From: Symbiodinium sp. CCMP2592
Lineage: Eukaryota > Sar > Dinophyceae > Suessiales > Symbiodiniaceae
Assembly (NCBI GenBank): GCA_905221615.1
Contig: CAJNDT010005791.1
Span: 258,736-322,735 of the forward strand
Direction of reading: 5' to 3'
Length of the DNA: 64,000 nucleotides
Below, piece after piece: positions 10,641-21,503 of the stretch. The translations under genes and the position numbers were made by a program. The notes beneath the pieces are model-generated. The model did no database searches. It saw nothing but the letters and a program-made list of their open reading frames with translations, and was not told the DNA's origin. How positions within the stretch are numbered: position 1 is the stretch's first letter; every line of letters begins with the position of its first letter.

Positions 10641-10969
10641 TAGGCTGTTGGCTCATGGCAACGTCGTGCTTTGCTCAGGACTTCAAAAACGATGCGGGTC
10701 GCGGCCTCAGCTTTACTGGTCTCCATGGCGGATGCCGATCTGGAAGCCCTTCCTGGCTCTCGTGGACCAGAGAGGGCAAGGTGATTTGCAGGGCTGCTTC
10801 AGCCACATATTTAGGGGCTGCGCCCAGGTGCGGGCAGCGCGAGCTGTTGTCAGAAACCCGCGGTATATAGATAAGTGCAACGTAGGCCCGAAGTGCGCAA
10901 CTTGTGGGTGATCGCAGGCTCTCAGCCCCCGTCGGCCCTGCATGTAGCCCGCACAACCCGTCCGCCGGA

Positions 10970-11552
10970 CCCCGCTGATGCTCATGATGCGCCCTTTGGC
11001 GGCTTCCGCAACCCACTCAAAAACTTGGGAGTTATGACTTCGCGCCCACGTCGCGCCGCCGGCGCCGGTTGCGGGTGCCCGAGGGCTCATGATGCTCGCC
11101 GGCTCGCCTCCTGGGGTCGTCCACGGCGGCCCCGAAACCCGCCACACCGCGGGGAATGGCTGCAAAACGCGTGCGCGTTCCGAGACGCCTTCGGGCCAGG
11201 CCCCGCGCGGCCCGAGGGAGAAACGAGGGTCCGATGATGCGGGGTCCGGGGCGGGTCGGCGGCACTGTCGGTCGTGGCTTCTGCTTCGCAGACGAAGCTC
11301 ATTCGTCTGAGCCATAGCTCAGTCCATACAGGGCAGCGAAGCCACGGCGGCCCCGAAACCCGCCACACCGTGGGGAATGGCTGCGAAGCGCGTGCGCGTT
11401 CCGAGACGCCTCCGGGCCAGGGCCCGCGCTCCCGATGGAGAAACGGAGGTCCGATGATGCGGGGTCGGCGGCGGGTCGGCTTCTGCTTCGCAGACGAAGC
11501 CCATTCGTCTGAGCCATAGCTCAGTCCATACAGGGCAGCGAAGCGCTGCCCG
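10970..11552. repeat. Tandem duplication of about 220 bp, GC-rich
   Basis: Two blocks recur. A 'cggccccgaaacccgccaca' block begins near 11127 and again near 11347. A block with 'tctgagccatagctcagtcc' begins near 11306 and again near 11507. The offset is about 200-220 bp. Both orders are the same, so this is a direct tandem duplication. A 'gctgatgctcatgatgc' word at 10975 is shared with the array at 59.46 kb. Open frames on either strand here are probably repeat-derived. Confidence 0.75.
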
Positions 11553-12089
11553 ATTTATGGGCTGCCGCCACTGCCGCCGACCCCAAAAGAAGAGAGGTGA
11601 CTATCCAAGGAACGCAGCAGGTGTTGAAAGCAGCCAACTGCAAGACTGATGCGGCGAAGTATTCGGACTGACGCAGTGCTCAGCTCTCGGACATTGTGTG
11701 CGCATGTTTCAGCAACCTTGAGACTCAGAGGCAAAAGGCATCCGCACAAAACCGAGTTTAGCAGGAAGGCTGTATTCGTTATGCTTAAGATATGGAACCA
11801 GTGCAGTTGTGGCCATGGGGTGGTACGACAAAAAAGTCGCGCGCGCGCGGCGGCGCATCGCAAGGCCGGCAGTAGACCCAGGTCACGTCGCGTGCATCGG
11901 CATGGTGTGGCAGCTGTGACAGGAGGTCGCGACGTGGCCATCTCCAGGAGCGCAGGCTGGCCGGATCTCAAACACATCGCTTTAAACCCCCACTCCAAAC
12001 TTCCAACCTCGTTCACTTAATGCTGCTGTTTTCGGCAGTGCTGCTGTTTCTCTTTAAACACCTACAAACACAGCGGTTATAACTCCCCT
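11553..12089. other. No gene recognised
   Basis: A 153-codon frame is open on the minus strand (11555-12016) and a 123-codon frame on the plus strand. Neither has a domain, signal or codon pattern that stands out. The stretch separates the tandem duplication from the minisatellite. Confidence 0.35.
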
Positions 12090-14370
12090 GACAAAAGACT
12101 GGGGGTGGTGGCAGTGGGGGAGGTGGTGGGGGTGGTGAGGGCGGTGAGATAGCGTCCGGGCACAGTGGAGGTGGTGGCAGGTGGTGCAAACGGTGGGGGC
12201 GGTGGCTGGGGTGCTGGAGGTGGTGAGGGCGGTGGGGGCCGGGCACACATTGGCAGCCTTTAAAAACTTTCTTTACACCTCACATACAGCGGTGAAAGAC
12301 TCTTTAAACAGAGCAGTGGGCGGGAGGATCAAGCGGCGAGGGTGGTGGTACAAAGGCAGGTGAGGGCAGTGAGGGCGGTGGGGGTGGTGAGGGCGGTGAG
12401 GGCGGTGGGGGCGGTGGGGGCGCGGAAGGGCCCGGTCATACATTGGCAGCCTCAAAATACTCAAAAAACACCTACTACAGCGGTGAGAACTCTTTCAACA
12501 GAGCGGTGGTGGAGGTGTTGAGGGCGGTGGGGGGCAGTGGGGGTGGTGCTACAAAGGCAGTGGGCGGTGGGGGCGGCAGCGGTGGTGCAACAAAGGCAGG
12601 TGAGGGCGGGGGCGGTGTGGTCGCGGAGGGGAATGGAGGTGGTGACAGTATGAAGATGGTGGGGGTAGTGAACACGGTGGGGGCGGTGGCTGGGGGTGGT
12701 GGAGGTGGTGAGGGCGGTGAGGGCGGTGTGGGCGGTGGGGGCGGTGTGGGCGACGGGGGCGCGGGGGGGTCCGGGCACACATTGACAGCCTTTAAATACT
12801 CTTTACTCTTTTTTCACCTACAAATACAGCGGGCGGTGAGAGTGGTGGAGACGGCGGGAACGGTGAAAGCGTGGAGGCACAGTGCAGGTGTGGCAGTAAT
12901 GGAGATGGTGGGGGTGGTGGCGGTGGATGAAGGTGGTGGGGGTGGTGAGGGCGGTGAGGGCGGTGAGGGCGGGGGCGGTGTGGGCGCGGAGGGGAATGGA
13001 GGTGGTGACAGTATGGAGATGGTGGGGGTAGTGAAAACGGTGGGTGTGGGCGGCGGTGGGGCGCGGGGGGGTCCGGGCACACATTGGCAGCCTTTAAATA
13101 CTCAAATACAGCGGCGGTAGAGCGGTGGAGACGGTGGGAACGGTGAAAGCGGTGGATGCCAGTGCAGGCGTGGCAGTAATGGAGATGGTGGGGGTGGTGG
13201 CGGTGGATGAAGGTGGGCGGTGAGGGCGGTGTGGGCTGTGAGGGTGGGGGGGGGTCGGGGCACACATTGGCAGCCATTAAATATTCTTCAAACACCTACA
13301 AACACAGGGCGCGGAGGGGAATTGATGTGGGAAAAGGTGGGGGGGGCTGGCTGGGGGTGGTGGAGGTGGTGACTGGGGGGGGGTGGAGGTGGTGAGGGCG
13401 GTGAGGGCGGTGTGGGCGGTGGGGGCGGTTGGGGCGCGGGGGGGTCCAGACACACATTGGCAGCCTTTAAATACTCTAAACTCTTTAAACACCTACAAAT
13501 ACGTGGAGACGGTGGGAACGGTGAAAGCGGTGGAAGCACAGTGCATGCGTGGCAGTAATGGAGATGGTGGGGGTGGTGGCGGTGGATGACGGTGGGGGTG
13601 TGGGGGGGGGGTGGGAGGTGGGGCGGCGTGGGCAGTGAGGGGAGTGGGGGCGGTGGGGGCGCGGGGGGTCCGGGCACACAGTACTTAAACAGAGCGGTGG
13701 GCGGAGGATCAAGCGGTGAGGCTGGTGGTACAGCGGAGAACTCTTTCAACAGAGCGGTGGTGGAGGTGAGGGCGGTGGGGGGCAGTGGGGGTGGTGCTAC
13801 AAAGGCAGTGAGGGAGGTGAGGTGGGGTGATGGCGGTGGTAGGGGTGGTGCTACAAAGGCAGGTGGGCAGTGAGGGCGGGGGCGGTGTGGGCGCGAGGGG
13901 ATTGGAAGTGAAAACGGTGGGGGCGGTGGTTGGGGGTGGTGGAGGTGGTGAGGGCGGTGAGGGCGGTGTGGGCGGTGCATGGGGGCGGTGTGGGCGGTGT
14001 GGGCGGTGGGGGCGGTGGGGGCGCGGGGGGGTCCGGGCGCACATTGGCAGCCTTTAAATACTCTTTATACTCGTTAAACACCTGCAAATACAGCGGGCGG
14101 TGAGGGCGGTGGAGGCGGTGGGAACGGTGAAAGCGGTGGGGGTGGTGAGGGCGGTGGTGAGGGCGGTGTGGGCGGTGAGGGCGGTGGGGGCGGTGGGGGC
14201 GTGGGTCCGGGCACATTGGCAGCCTTTACTCTTTAAACACCTACAAACACAGCGGTTAACTCCCCTCACAGAACAGTGGGGGTGGTGAGGGCGGTGCGAG
14301 CTGTGAGGGCGGCGGAAGCGGTGGTGAGAGCGTGTGGGCACAGTGGAGGTGGTGGCAGGGGCGCTCAACT
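12090..14370. repeat. GGTG-rich minisatellite array 1 with embedded AT-rich module
   Basis: About 2.3 kb of units such as GGTGAGGGCGGTGGGGGC, broken about nine times by a conserved module. The module reads 'cacacattggcagccttta', then an AT-rich block with 'acacctacaaatacagcgg' and often 'caacagagcgg'. Copies start near 12245, 12436, 12776, 13078, 13263, 13453, 13676 (deleted), 14038 and 14212. G-rich runs could form quadruplexes. Open frames here read poly-Pro or Val/Gly/Ala and are artefacts. The right end shares a longer block with array 2 at 40.4-42.9 kb. Confidence 0.9.
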
Positions 14371-14392
14371 GCAAAGCGATGCCACGACATCT

Positions 14393-14812
14393 TCAATTTC
14401 CCGGCTCGGGGATCGCTCGACAGGCCCAGCCTCCGCATTCCGTGACGACCGTCTGCAGCTGGAGCCGCAAAATCATCTCCCTCTGAGCAGCCGGATCCGT
14501 TCCCGACATAAGCATGACAAGGTCTCTGTTCATGCGCTCCGTGTCCGCCTCGCTCAAGCTGCTTAACAGATTTTCAACACGACGCGAAGCCACGTCGTAC
14601 TCCGACTGCCAATGGTCAGCGCTGGTTCCGTACTGTTTCATGAAAGCGAAGACAGCATGCAAGGCGGCGCGGTACTGCTCATCAGCATCATCGGATTGAG
14701 CATCTTCATTAGAAGCACACGGAGTCTCCTTCTTCGGCGCTGCAGCACAAAGCCCGAGCAGCAAAAGCAAGCTCACCACCAAGAACAGGCGAGCGCCGCG
14801 AACACGAGCCAT
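14393..14812 (-). CDS. Small secreted or membrane-targeted protein (139 residues)
   Basis: An uninterrupted ATG-to-TGA frame. Residues 1-25 form a clear signal peptide: positive start (MARVRGAR), hydrophobic core LFLVVSLLLLLGLC, small residues AAA before the likely cleavage. The mature part is acidic and helical (SDDADEQYRAALHAVFAFMK) and ends with two cysteines in GGWACRAIPEPGN. No family is recognised. It lies directly beside the minisatellite, and the upstream region carries a copy of the 20-bp dispersed motif at 14939-14958. Likely destinations are the secretory pathway or plastid import; the sequence does not decide. Confidence 0.6.
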   Translation of the reverse strand: MARVRGARLFLVVSLLLLLGLCAAAPKKETPCASNEDAQSDDADEQYRAALHAVFAFMKQYGTSADHWQSEYDVASRRVENLLSSLSEADTERMNRDLVMLMSGTDPAAQREMILRLQLQTVVTECGGWACRAIPEPGN

Positions 14813-14929
14813 GGCACACTGCTGAAGGGCCCAAAGGTCCTGTTCCAGACCAACTATTTAAGCAGGCATGACATCGTTCTCAGGAAACACTAACATCATA
14901 GAAACCATGCCATGTTCATTCTGTTGTGC

Positions 14930-15190
14930 TCAGCCGAACTTTCGCAAGACAGCGTCGATTCGGCTTCAGCACAGGGTGAGCAACTTCGCGCACTTGCAAA
15001 GAGCAAGCTTGAGAGCACCAAACGCTGCAACAAGTCTTCCATCTGCCGATCGGAGTTTGTCACCCATTCAATCGCGGGCGTTCTTTCTTGAAGAGCGGCA
15101 GTGCACATCGAAGTTAGGAGGCCGGCGTAGCACTGCGTGCACCGCACACAGCCAGCGTTCGCCGCGTACAGAAACTTGTACTCCAGACGA
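14930..15190 (-). repeat. Dispersed ~260-bp repeat, copy 1 (partner 27895-28150)
   Basis: This block and 27895-28150 align along their length in the same orientation. They share the 20-bp motif at the left end, a 'gtgagcaacttcgc' word, a 'cagtgcacatcgaag' word and the right end 'cttgtactccag'. On the minus strand both encode a similar peptide, here RLEYKFLYAANAGCVRC. That may mean the repeat descends from a small coding exon. Confidence 0.7.
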
Positions 15191-15431
15191 TTGCTTGCCA
15201 TGACGGACCTGGGCAGCCAGACCAATGCCCAGACCAATGACGCATCCAAATCCGAACATGAAAGCCCAAGCCACGGAACAAAGGGTCCGGGTTTTGTGTG
15301 GAAGCGTGACAGGTCTAGACTAGAGGATGATGTCGGGTTTGTTTGCTACGCTGCATCATGGCTGAGGGGTCTGCATATTATGTAGAAGATTCACAGGTCT
15401 AGACGAGAGCATGATGCCGGGTTTTTTCACT

Positions 15432-15760
15432 GGGGTACAACTTACCGCGACACCAAGGGTTCGGTCGGGACTCGCGTTCTGCTCGTCGGCTGTGGTTTGT
15501 GAACATACATACAGACCGAGGAGGAGGACAACGCTCATCATGGCTTCAACACTTTTAGGGGGGGGAAGCAACTTACATTCATGGGATGGCTTTGGAATTA
15601 GGATAGAGCCGAGTTTACTCACTGGAGGACAACTTACCGCGACACCAAGGGTTCGGTCGGGACTTACGTTCTGCTCGTCGGCTGTGGTCTATGAACACAC
15701 ATACAGGCCATCATGGCTTCAACACTTCGAGAGCGACTTACATTCATAGGATGGCTTTGG
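15432..15760. repeat. Direct duplication of about 190 bp
   Basis: The blocks at 15432-15600 and 15624-15755 share 'aacttaccgcgacaccaagg' and 'catggcttcaacactt', and both end in a 'cttacattcat' word. Each copy contains two minus-strand GTAAG donors (CTTAC at 15441, 15572, 15633 and 15737), so exon-intron junctions were duplicated with it. Confidence 0.7.
15446..15541 (-). CDS. Signal-peptide exon with a canonical GTAAG donor
   Basis: ATG at 15541 opens 32 codons. The product starts MMSVVLLLGLYVCSQTTADE and ends DRTLGVA exactly at a GTAAGT donor (plus-strand CTTAC, 15441-15445). The hydrophobic core followed by S-Q-T-T-A is a good signal peptide. A second copy 192 bp away (about 15637-15710) keeps the donor and the T-T-A-D-E-Q-N codons but has an in-frame TAG and no start, so it is a pseudo-exon. 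Confidence 0.5.
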
Positions 15761-16042
15761 AATTAGGTCACAGTACGGAGCCAGCAGTAGCTGCAAATCC
15801 TGGCTTGGAACCTCCGAGGGCTTCATGTTGACGAGAGTCGAGAAAGGACTCGGATGGAAGAACGAGTAAGCAGGCAAGCGGCAGCCTAGGGAAACCGCGT
15901 GCAATCTGCTTTCCAATGCGATTCCACTGCGGGTTAAGGTTCTTAGGAACCTAAACCCAACCGCGATGAGCGTGCGGCAGCATCTGTGCACCTGGGCCAC
16001 ACTTGGGCGAGCACTAAAAACGCCTTTCCGACACCCCTTTAA

Positions 16043-16270
16043 TTAAGATGCAGCACTAGTAGGGAGCAGTGATTCCAGCAGCAATGCCATGGCGCAACGA
16101 AACGAGAAAGAGAAAGAGCAAGCCTTGAGCTTCGGGTCCACCCAGTAGAGTCTGCGACGCAAGTCGCTGCTCATGCCAAAAAAAGTGGAGTAGACTGCAG
16201 CCAAGTCCATGCGGTCCCCATGGATCCCGGAGATGCTGTCGGCCATGGTGTCGCGGATGCCCCGCTTCAT
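16043..16270 (-). CDS. Small gene or 3' exon with C-terminal hydrophobic segment
   Basis: A 75-codon ATG-to-TAA frame reading MKRGIRDTMADSISGIHGDR and then MDLAAVYSTFFGMSSDLRRR. It ends with a hydrophobic tail (CAMALLLESLLP) that could be a tail anchor. The start overlaps the stop of an upstream minus-strand frame (16267-16503, containing RRKAIRRAMRDIMAEKIANI) in an ATGA-type arrangement. The two probably form one protein separated by a frame change. The family is not recognised. Confidence 0.45.
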   Translation of the reverse strand: MKRGIRDTMADSISGIHGDRMDLAAVYSTFFGMSSDLRRRLYWVDPKLKACSFSFSFRCAMALLLESLLPTSAAS

Positions 16271-16509
16271 GGCTGGATGTCTCTCGAGATGTTTGCGATC
16301 TTCTCCGCCATGATGTCGCGCATGGCTCGGCGGATCGCCTTGCGACGCTTGCGGATCGCCCTCGACGCTTGTGTCCAGTGCACTTGTGTCCAGTGCATAG
16401 ACTTCGCATATATGCTTGGATGCTTGGCCTCTCCTTGTCCTCGATGAACTTTAGGGTTGTCGGGTTGAGGGCCCTGAACACTGGTCCGAATTAGAGGCCT
16501 CATTTACGT

Positions 16510-16994
16510 AACTGAGAGTCTGGTTAGTCTTACTCGGCACTACGAGCTTTGTAGATTCTTGCAGAGCCTTGCTTGCTGCGCCTGCGGGGATTCTTTGCGC
16601 GGGCCAAATAGATTCGCTTATAGACACTGAAAACCGCCATAGTAATCAAATCCAGAACAGAAACATGCCAAAGATAACCCCTCAAGTCGCTGCTCCTGAG
16701 GGTCTGGCAACGTGGGCATGGCTGATATCAGTACCCTCCGTCATCCTGCTCAGCATCGACCCCACCACTGGCGTCCGGTCAAAGTTTGCCGGCATGCACG
16801 CGTGTATCCGAACTTTATCACCTGTCGCTTGTTTGTAACAGGCGTCATGGACTGCATCTTCATCCCTCGAGGCTGCTATTTGTTCGTGTCATCATAGGGA
16901 GGGAGCTTCACAGATGTGCGCCTTCAACGGCGACTGGGCGAGCTTGCTGTAACCTGAGCCGCGGCAATTGTGGGATTTAGGTTTCCAAGATGGC
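16510..16994. other. No gene recognised
   Basis: Left flank of the large retroelement. Only short frames without domains are open. It ends with 'ccaagatggctagagaga', where the microsatellite begins. Confidence 0.4.

Positions 16995-17032
<38 letters not shown>
16995..17032. repeat. (GA)n microsatellite at the left border of the retroelement
   Basis: About 19 GA dinucleotides running straight into the spliced-leader match. A longer (GA)n lies at the opposite border (27656-27704). Together they look like a microsatellite target into which the element inserted. Confidence 0.85.
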
Positions 17033-17036
<4 letters not shown>

Positions 17037-17051
17037 CCATTTTGGCTCAAG
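17033..17051 (+). other. Dinoflagellate spliced-leader (DinoSL) relic
   Basis: GTAGCCATTTTGGCTCAAG matches the 3' 19 nt of the published 22-nt DinoSL; only the first bases (usually D-C-C) are replaced by GA of the microsatellite. In dinoflagellates this sequence is trans-spliced to the 5' ends of nuclear mRNAs. A genomic copy with the leader directly at the start of a coding unit means the DNA was copied from a trans-spliced RNA. Confidence 0.9.
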
Positions 17052-17396
17052 CCGCGAGTGGTTCGAGGACAGGTAGGCCCCTCCGCCCCTCTCGCTCTTC
17101 TTCTCCCCTTGCTGCAGGGCCTGCCTGATCCAAAACCGGGGATCTCCCTCCTCTTTTCCACTCCTCTTTTTCTCTCTTCTGCCGCGATTGCTGAACACCG
17201 TCGGAGTGATCCTTGCCCTGTTCGAGCCCATCGCTCCAACGGGCGAGCTAGGTGTGCATCGGCCCTGGACGTGAACCGCTGCTGTCCTGACCCTCGGGGA
17301 GAGTGACAACAGCTACGTCATCAATATCGGCGGGCGCGCTGCGGCCGTGACAGATAGCATCATCGTGAACAAATCCTTGCAGCATATCCTCGACTG

Positions 17397-18338
17397 ATGG
17401 CGGGCAAAGGGAATGGCGCAGCCATGATGGAGCAAGACTCGCCGCAACGCAAGCGGGGGATTCCAGAGAGCGAGACTTTGAGCCTGGAAGCCATTCGTGA
17501 AGTAGTTCGAGGAGAAATTCAAGGAGCGGTCGGGGGAGTCTCCGAGAGAGTCGTTGCCTTGGAGAAGGGACTCCAACAGCACTGCGAGAGGACTCTCCAA
17601 GCGGTGGAGACTCTATCCACCGGACAGGCCCAACAAAGCCTACGCATCGAGGAGATCACGACTGACAACAAGGCCATAGCAAGCAGGCTGACTGTCCTTG
17701 AGGGCACCGTCAAGAACATCCAGTCCTCTGGAAGTACGCCTTCGACGGCAGATACTGGCAGAATTCCCGCATTGGTCATGGGGGGATGGCCCCCTGACAC
17801 ACAAGCCAGCGACGTTCTCCAGAAGGCAAATGAGATGGCCCGAGACCTTCAGCTGCAGCTTAATCTGGCTGATGCTTTCGCTCCAGGTCTTCGCAGGGGA
17901 TTTGTCCTCATTCCCATCCAAGCTAATGACGGCGAGACGGACGACAATTTGAGGCAGCGCATCCAGACATGTATCCGCAGAGTGAATACAGCAAACGTGA
18001 CATTAGGCGTCAAGCCTGACGGCAATCCCGCCAAATTGTGGCTGTCTATCAGCCAGCCGCCCGAGCGCAGACGACGCGCGGCCTTGGCTGGAAAGGTGAA
18101 GCGCCTTATCATTGAAGCTGGGGGACTTCCCCATTTGAACCGTATCGAACCAGAATGGGCAACGGGCACAGTATGGTTCAAGAATGTCAAAGTGTCATCA
18201 GGAGCCACAACAGGGCCCCCATCATCCACTTCAGCAGGCTGTGGATGGATCGATCTGCACAACATCGCTTCGCTGCTAGGCATCGACCGAGCAGCCCTAG
18301 AACAGACTTGGGAGCCGCTGTCGGCGGCCCTGCGCTGA
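17397..18338 (+). CDS. LINE ORF1-like protein (coiled coil plus RRM-like domain)
   Basis: 313 residues, ATG to TGA. Residues 1-30 are Lys/Arg/Glu-rich. Residues 30-105 have heptads typical of a coiled coil (ERVVALEKGLQQHCERTLQA). A Ser/Thr linker follows. From about 125 the segment PALVMGGWPPDTQASDV and RRGFVLIPI looks like an RRM fold with RNP-like strands, then a basic segment PPERRRRAALAGKVKR. Coiled coil plus RRM is the standard LINE ORF1 layout: it packages element RNA as a trimer. The TGA at 18336-18338 is followed in the same frame by ORF2 sequence, so an internal deletion fused ORF1's end to ORF2's middle. Confidence 0.65.
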   Translation: MAGKGNGAAMMEQDSPQRKRGIPESETLSLEAIREVVRGEIQGAVGGVSERVVALEKGLQQHCERTLQAVETLSTGQAQQSLRIEEITTDNKAIASRLTVLEGTVKNIQSSGSTPSTADTGRIPALVMGGWPPDTQASDVLQKANEMARDLQLQLNLADAFAPGLRRGFVLIPIQANDGETDDNLRQRIQTCIRRVNTANVTLGVKPDGNPAKLWLSISQPPERRRRAALAGKVKRLIIEAGGLPHLNRIEPEWATGTVWFKNVKVSSGATTGPPSSTSAGCGWIDLHNIASLLGIDRAALEQTWEPLSAALR

Positions 18339-20135
18339 TTGGATTTAAGCTTCGCAGAAGACGGGGGAAACCCCCCAGAGTATCACCTCGGCACTGAGGG
18401 TGGTCAGCCGCATCAAGACGACGTGGCACCGACTTTCTTGCAGCCAGGAGGGATTTTAGGCAGCACCACACTGTCATGCACAGGCAGAGGGGAGCAAATC
18501 CTCTTGTGGCTTTCAGAACAGGACATCCACCTGCCGGAGCAGCAGATGCATATCCCCTCACACTTCCCTTACAACACAAGCCTTGCTGCCAGACGATTAG
18601 ATTACATTGGGGCCAGAGGACTTCGGGTCTCACAAGTTGGTGTAGGTCAGGCCAGGGATCGTGCATCCTCCGATCACGAACCCATCCTTGCTTGTGCCCT
18701 TGCCCCGTCACCGCCTGGGCCCAAAACTGGAGTGATTTGGTGTGCTCGACAGCTCAAAGCAAACTGTCACCAGGTGCTGGATTCTTTTGTGACACTCCGG
18801 GGAGACCCCCACTGTGCGATTGCCGACGTGGCTGCTGCAATCACGGAGCCAGCCCAAAGGTCCCTGAAGTTCAGAGAAAGCAAAGCTCTTAAGATGCAAC
18901 GCAGAGAGGCCAGAACCATCGCACCTGGCCCAGCCTCCAGAATAGCCTGGAAGGCGATTTCGCGACAACTTCAGGCCGAAAGGAAGGCCTGGAAATCTGC
19001 TCTGGCAGACCGTGCTGGCTCTCACGATTGGAATGCCTTACGATCCCTCAAGAACAAAAGCTCAAAAACAAATTGGGCAGCACCGCTTTTGGACGACCCA
19101 GACTGGGAAGACAAACTGCGTCGCCATATGTCTTCTATCTTCCACAAGCAGCCCTCTTCGCAAACGCGAAGCGCAATGCAGCTACTGCGGGAAGAAGCCA
19201 CCCGCCTGTGTAAGATTACACCCTGGGTCCCTTTCACCGAAAGTGAAATGCGCATCACTATGGCCAAGTGGAAGAACCATAAAGCCACCGGGCCAGACGG
19301 CATTGCCCTGGAAGCTCTCAAGCTTCTCTTCGAAAACGACAGTTGGAGACCCAAGCTGATCGAGCTCATCAATGACGGGCTCTACAAAGGGGAGCTGCCC
19401 CCCTGGGTCATGCAAGGAGCCTCGGTGCTCCTCCCCAAAGCCATCAGGCCATCGTCATGGTCCGAGACTAGGCCGATCACTTTGTCCAGTTCCATACTCA
19501 AATGGATCTCACAACTCCTGCTCCTCAGGGGAAGCCCCCTCCTCCAGGACTGCTGCCAACACCAGTGGGCGAGCAAGAGCAAGCAAGGTGTAGAGCTCAT
19601 CATTGCGCTGCGGAAATTAGCTCGGGTTGCGCATGAGTGGAACACTCCTTTCTACATAGTGAAGATCGACATCGCAAAAGCCTTCGATAGTATAGCCCAA
19701 GAGAAGCTAGCCGATCTTGTTATGCGCAAAATCGCCAAGGGCGGCCGTATGCCGTGGGAGGCATGCTTGTGGTTTTCTCTCCTAGAAGCCCGTGAGCTGA
19801 ATTTCTGGGTGCAGAAACACTGTGTGGCCGTTGAACAATCCAACGGGGTACGTCAAGGAAGCCCCGATAGCCCCGTTTTGTTCGCAGCGGAGATCGGTGA
19901 AACTTTAGATGCCACTCTCCAAGCCGTCGACGGAGGATCACCTCCGCATGTGGGCAGACATGCTGCTCTGTCACCGCCGCCCCACTCTGGCGCAGCGTTT
20001 ATGGATGACACTTACCTTTGGGGTGAATCCCCAGAATATGTGCAAAGAGTACTGCACGAGCTCGAAAAGCTCGAAAAGCGCCTACTCGCAATTGGCCTTA
20101 AGATCAATGCCACAAAGACGCAAGTAATTTTCTAA
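18339..20135 (+). pseudogene. LINE ORF2 remnant: endonuclease tail and reverse transcriptase
   Basis: An open frame of about 598 codons with no ATG near its 5' end. It starts inside the apurinic-type endonuclease: only the last blocks remain (RRLDYIGARG, then SSDHEPILA), with the catalytic N-terminal part absent. The reverse transcriptase follows with its blocks in order: KATGPDGIALEALK, RPITLSSSILK, catalytic Asp in VKIDIAKAFDSI, NGVRQGSPDSPVLF, catalytic pair in FMDDTYLWG (most LINEs have a small residue before the two Asp), and GLKINATKTQVI. It ends at TAA in a frame broken from what follows. This enzyme would make element cDNA at the nicked target. Confidence 0.85.
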
Positions 20136-21022
20136 TAGGCCCGACGACCCCTTTCGGTTCCAAATAGGTGGTGTTCAAGTGACGCCTGACGGCCCGGACG
20201 CAATCATGACCATCCTAGGCGCCCATCAGCATGTCAGGGGACCTAGCCCCTATTGTTGCCGAAATGCAAGCCAGAGCAAGACGTGCTTTTCAAGCCCATA
20301 AAAAAGTCCTGTGCTCCCGTGCGCCCCGGCAGGATAGACTAAAGCTTCACCAGACCCTGGTCAGAGAAGCTGGGCTATGGGGCTGCTCGGCTTGGCCGAT
20401 CCAAGCTGCCCTCTATGGAGCTGCCAACAGCACACAACTTCTGCAGATTCGCAGCATCGTTGGAGGGGAGAGAACCCCTACAGAAGCCTGGCACGAGTGG
20501 CATATCCGCACTACGCGCAAAGCCAGGGCACTCATGCACAGGCATAAGATAGTTAGATGGTCGACCCATGCCCTCCAGATGCAATGGAACCTTTGGGGTC
20601 ACATAGGCCGAGCTCCCTTTCAACCCACCTTCCACATCCTTCGTTGGAGAGACCTCACCTGGTGGAGGGACCAGCAGAACCTCCTTCCAGGCCCCTTTTT
20701 TAGGGGAGTAAGGCATATAGGACACCATAATCCCCATCGTGACCCGGAGAGGAAGATCTTAGAAACTGCAGGTCCGCAGTGGTGGATCACAGCCTCGGAT
20801 CGCCCTTTGTGGCATCGATTAGGGGACATGTTCCTCTTGCACAATGACCCACCCTGGGCCTCGGGGAACCAGCTTACCTTGCCAGGTGCCCCAAACCTTG
20901 CCCCTAACAATAACCAATCGTCTCGTGCGACCAGAAAAACAGTGCGGCCGGCCGTTGCGCCAGCGGGGAGACCCCGCCGTGTCACTCGAGCAGAATCCTC
21001 CCGTGCGCTTCTGGACGGATGA
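20136..21022 (+). pseudogene. LINE ORF2 C-terminal region, frameshifted
   Basis: Directly after the TAA, another frame reads SNRPDDPFRFQIGGVQVTPD and TILGAHQHV up to about 20228. The frame then changes again to GDLAPIVAEMQARARRAFQA and runs to TGA at 21020-21022. So two indels (near 20130 and 20229) break one C-terminal region. It contains the Trp/His-rich thumb-like part (MQWNLWGHIGRAPF; LRWRDLTWWRDQQN) usual downstream of LINE reverse transcriptases, and a basic tail (PAVAPAGRPRRVTRAESS). Confidence 0.7.
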
Positions 21023-21503
21023 CTGTCCACCAGGAAAGGTCCAGATGTAGGCCGTGGGGCTTTCCCAATCACTGCATGTAACACTCCTGGAGGGATCGCG
21101 CCTCCGATGCAAAATGATCAGCCTCTTTTCCAGCGCCTACACACCGCAAGCAGTCTTTGTTCTGTTGTGGAAGGGTTGCTCTTTCTCACATGCCTTTGGA
21201 ATTTTTGGAGTTTCAGCAAGTACACACTCCTGGACAGTGACTTTCCGAAATGCACCCTTGCCATATGCCCTTTGCCGGAGGTTCTTAGCCGTTTTGGGGT
21301 CCTACTCGTGTCATGGGTAACTAGGCCTTTTCCTAGCCACAGTTGCAGCCTTTGACATGTCAGTGTAGCCAGCCGATTCGCAAGCGCAACATGCTCTGCA
21401 GAGAAGCTGCTCTTCTCGACCACTTTTTTGCGCTCGAGCCGAAGCTTGGAAAGCACTCAGAGTTCCTTTTTGCTTTGGCCCTTTGCCTGTCTGCCGCTTG
21501 GCC
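21023..21503. other. Spacer between ORF2 remnant and Pro/Gln-rich ORF
   Basis: About 480 bases without a supported gene. Short frames are open but have no recognisable domain. A nested element border could lie here, but I see no repeat or target duplication that marks one. Confidence 0.4.

Noticed and set aside
10713-11517. 200-codon minus-strand frame over the 11.0-11.5 kb tandem duplication
   Set aside because: The frame differs between the two copies and the composition is Arg/Pro-rich from GC-rich DNA, so it is unlikely to be a gene.
12090-14370. Long Pro-rich (minus) and Gly/Val/Ala-rich (plus) open frames in the minisatellite
   Set aside because: They are produced by a repeat period divisible by three with no stop codons. 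No start context, domain or independent codon bias.
16977-17309. Minus-strand frame with long Ser-Leu repeat at 17.0 kb
   Set aside because: It reads through the (GA)n tract and the spliced-leader relic.
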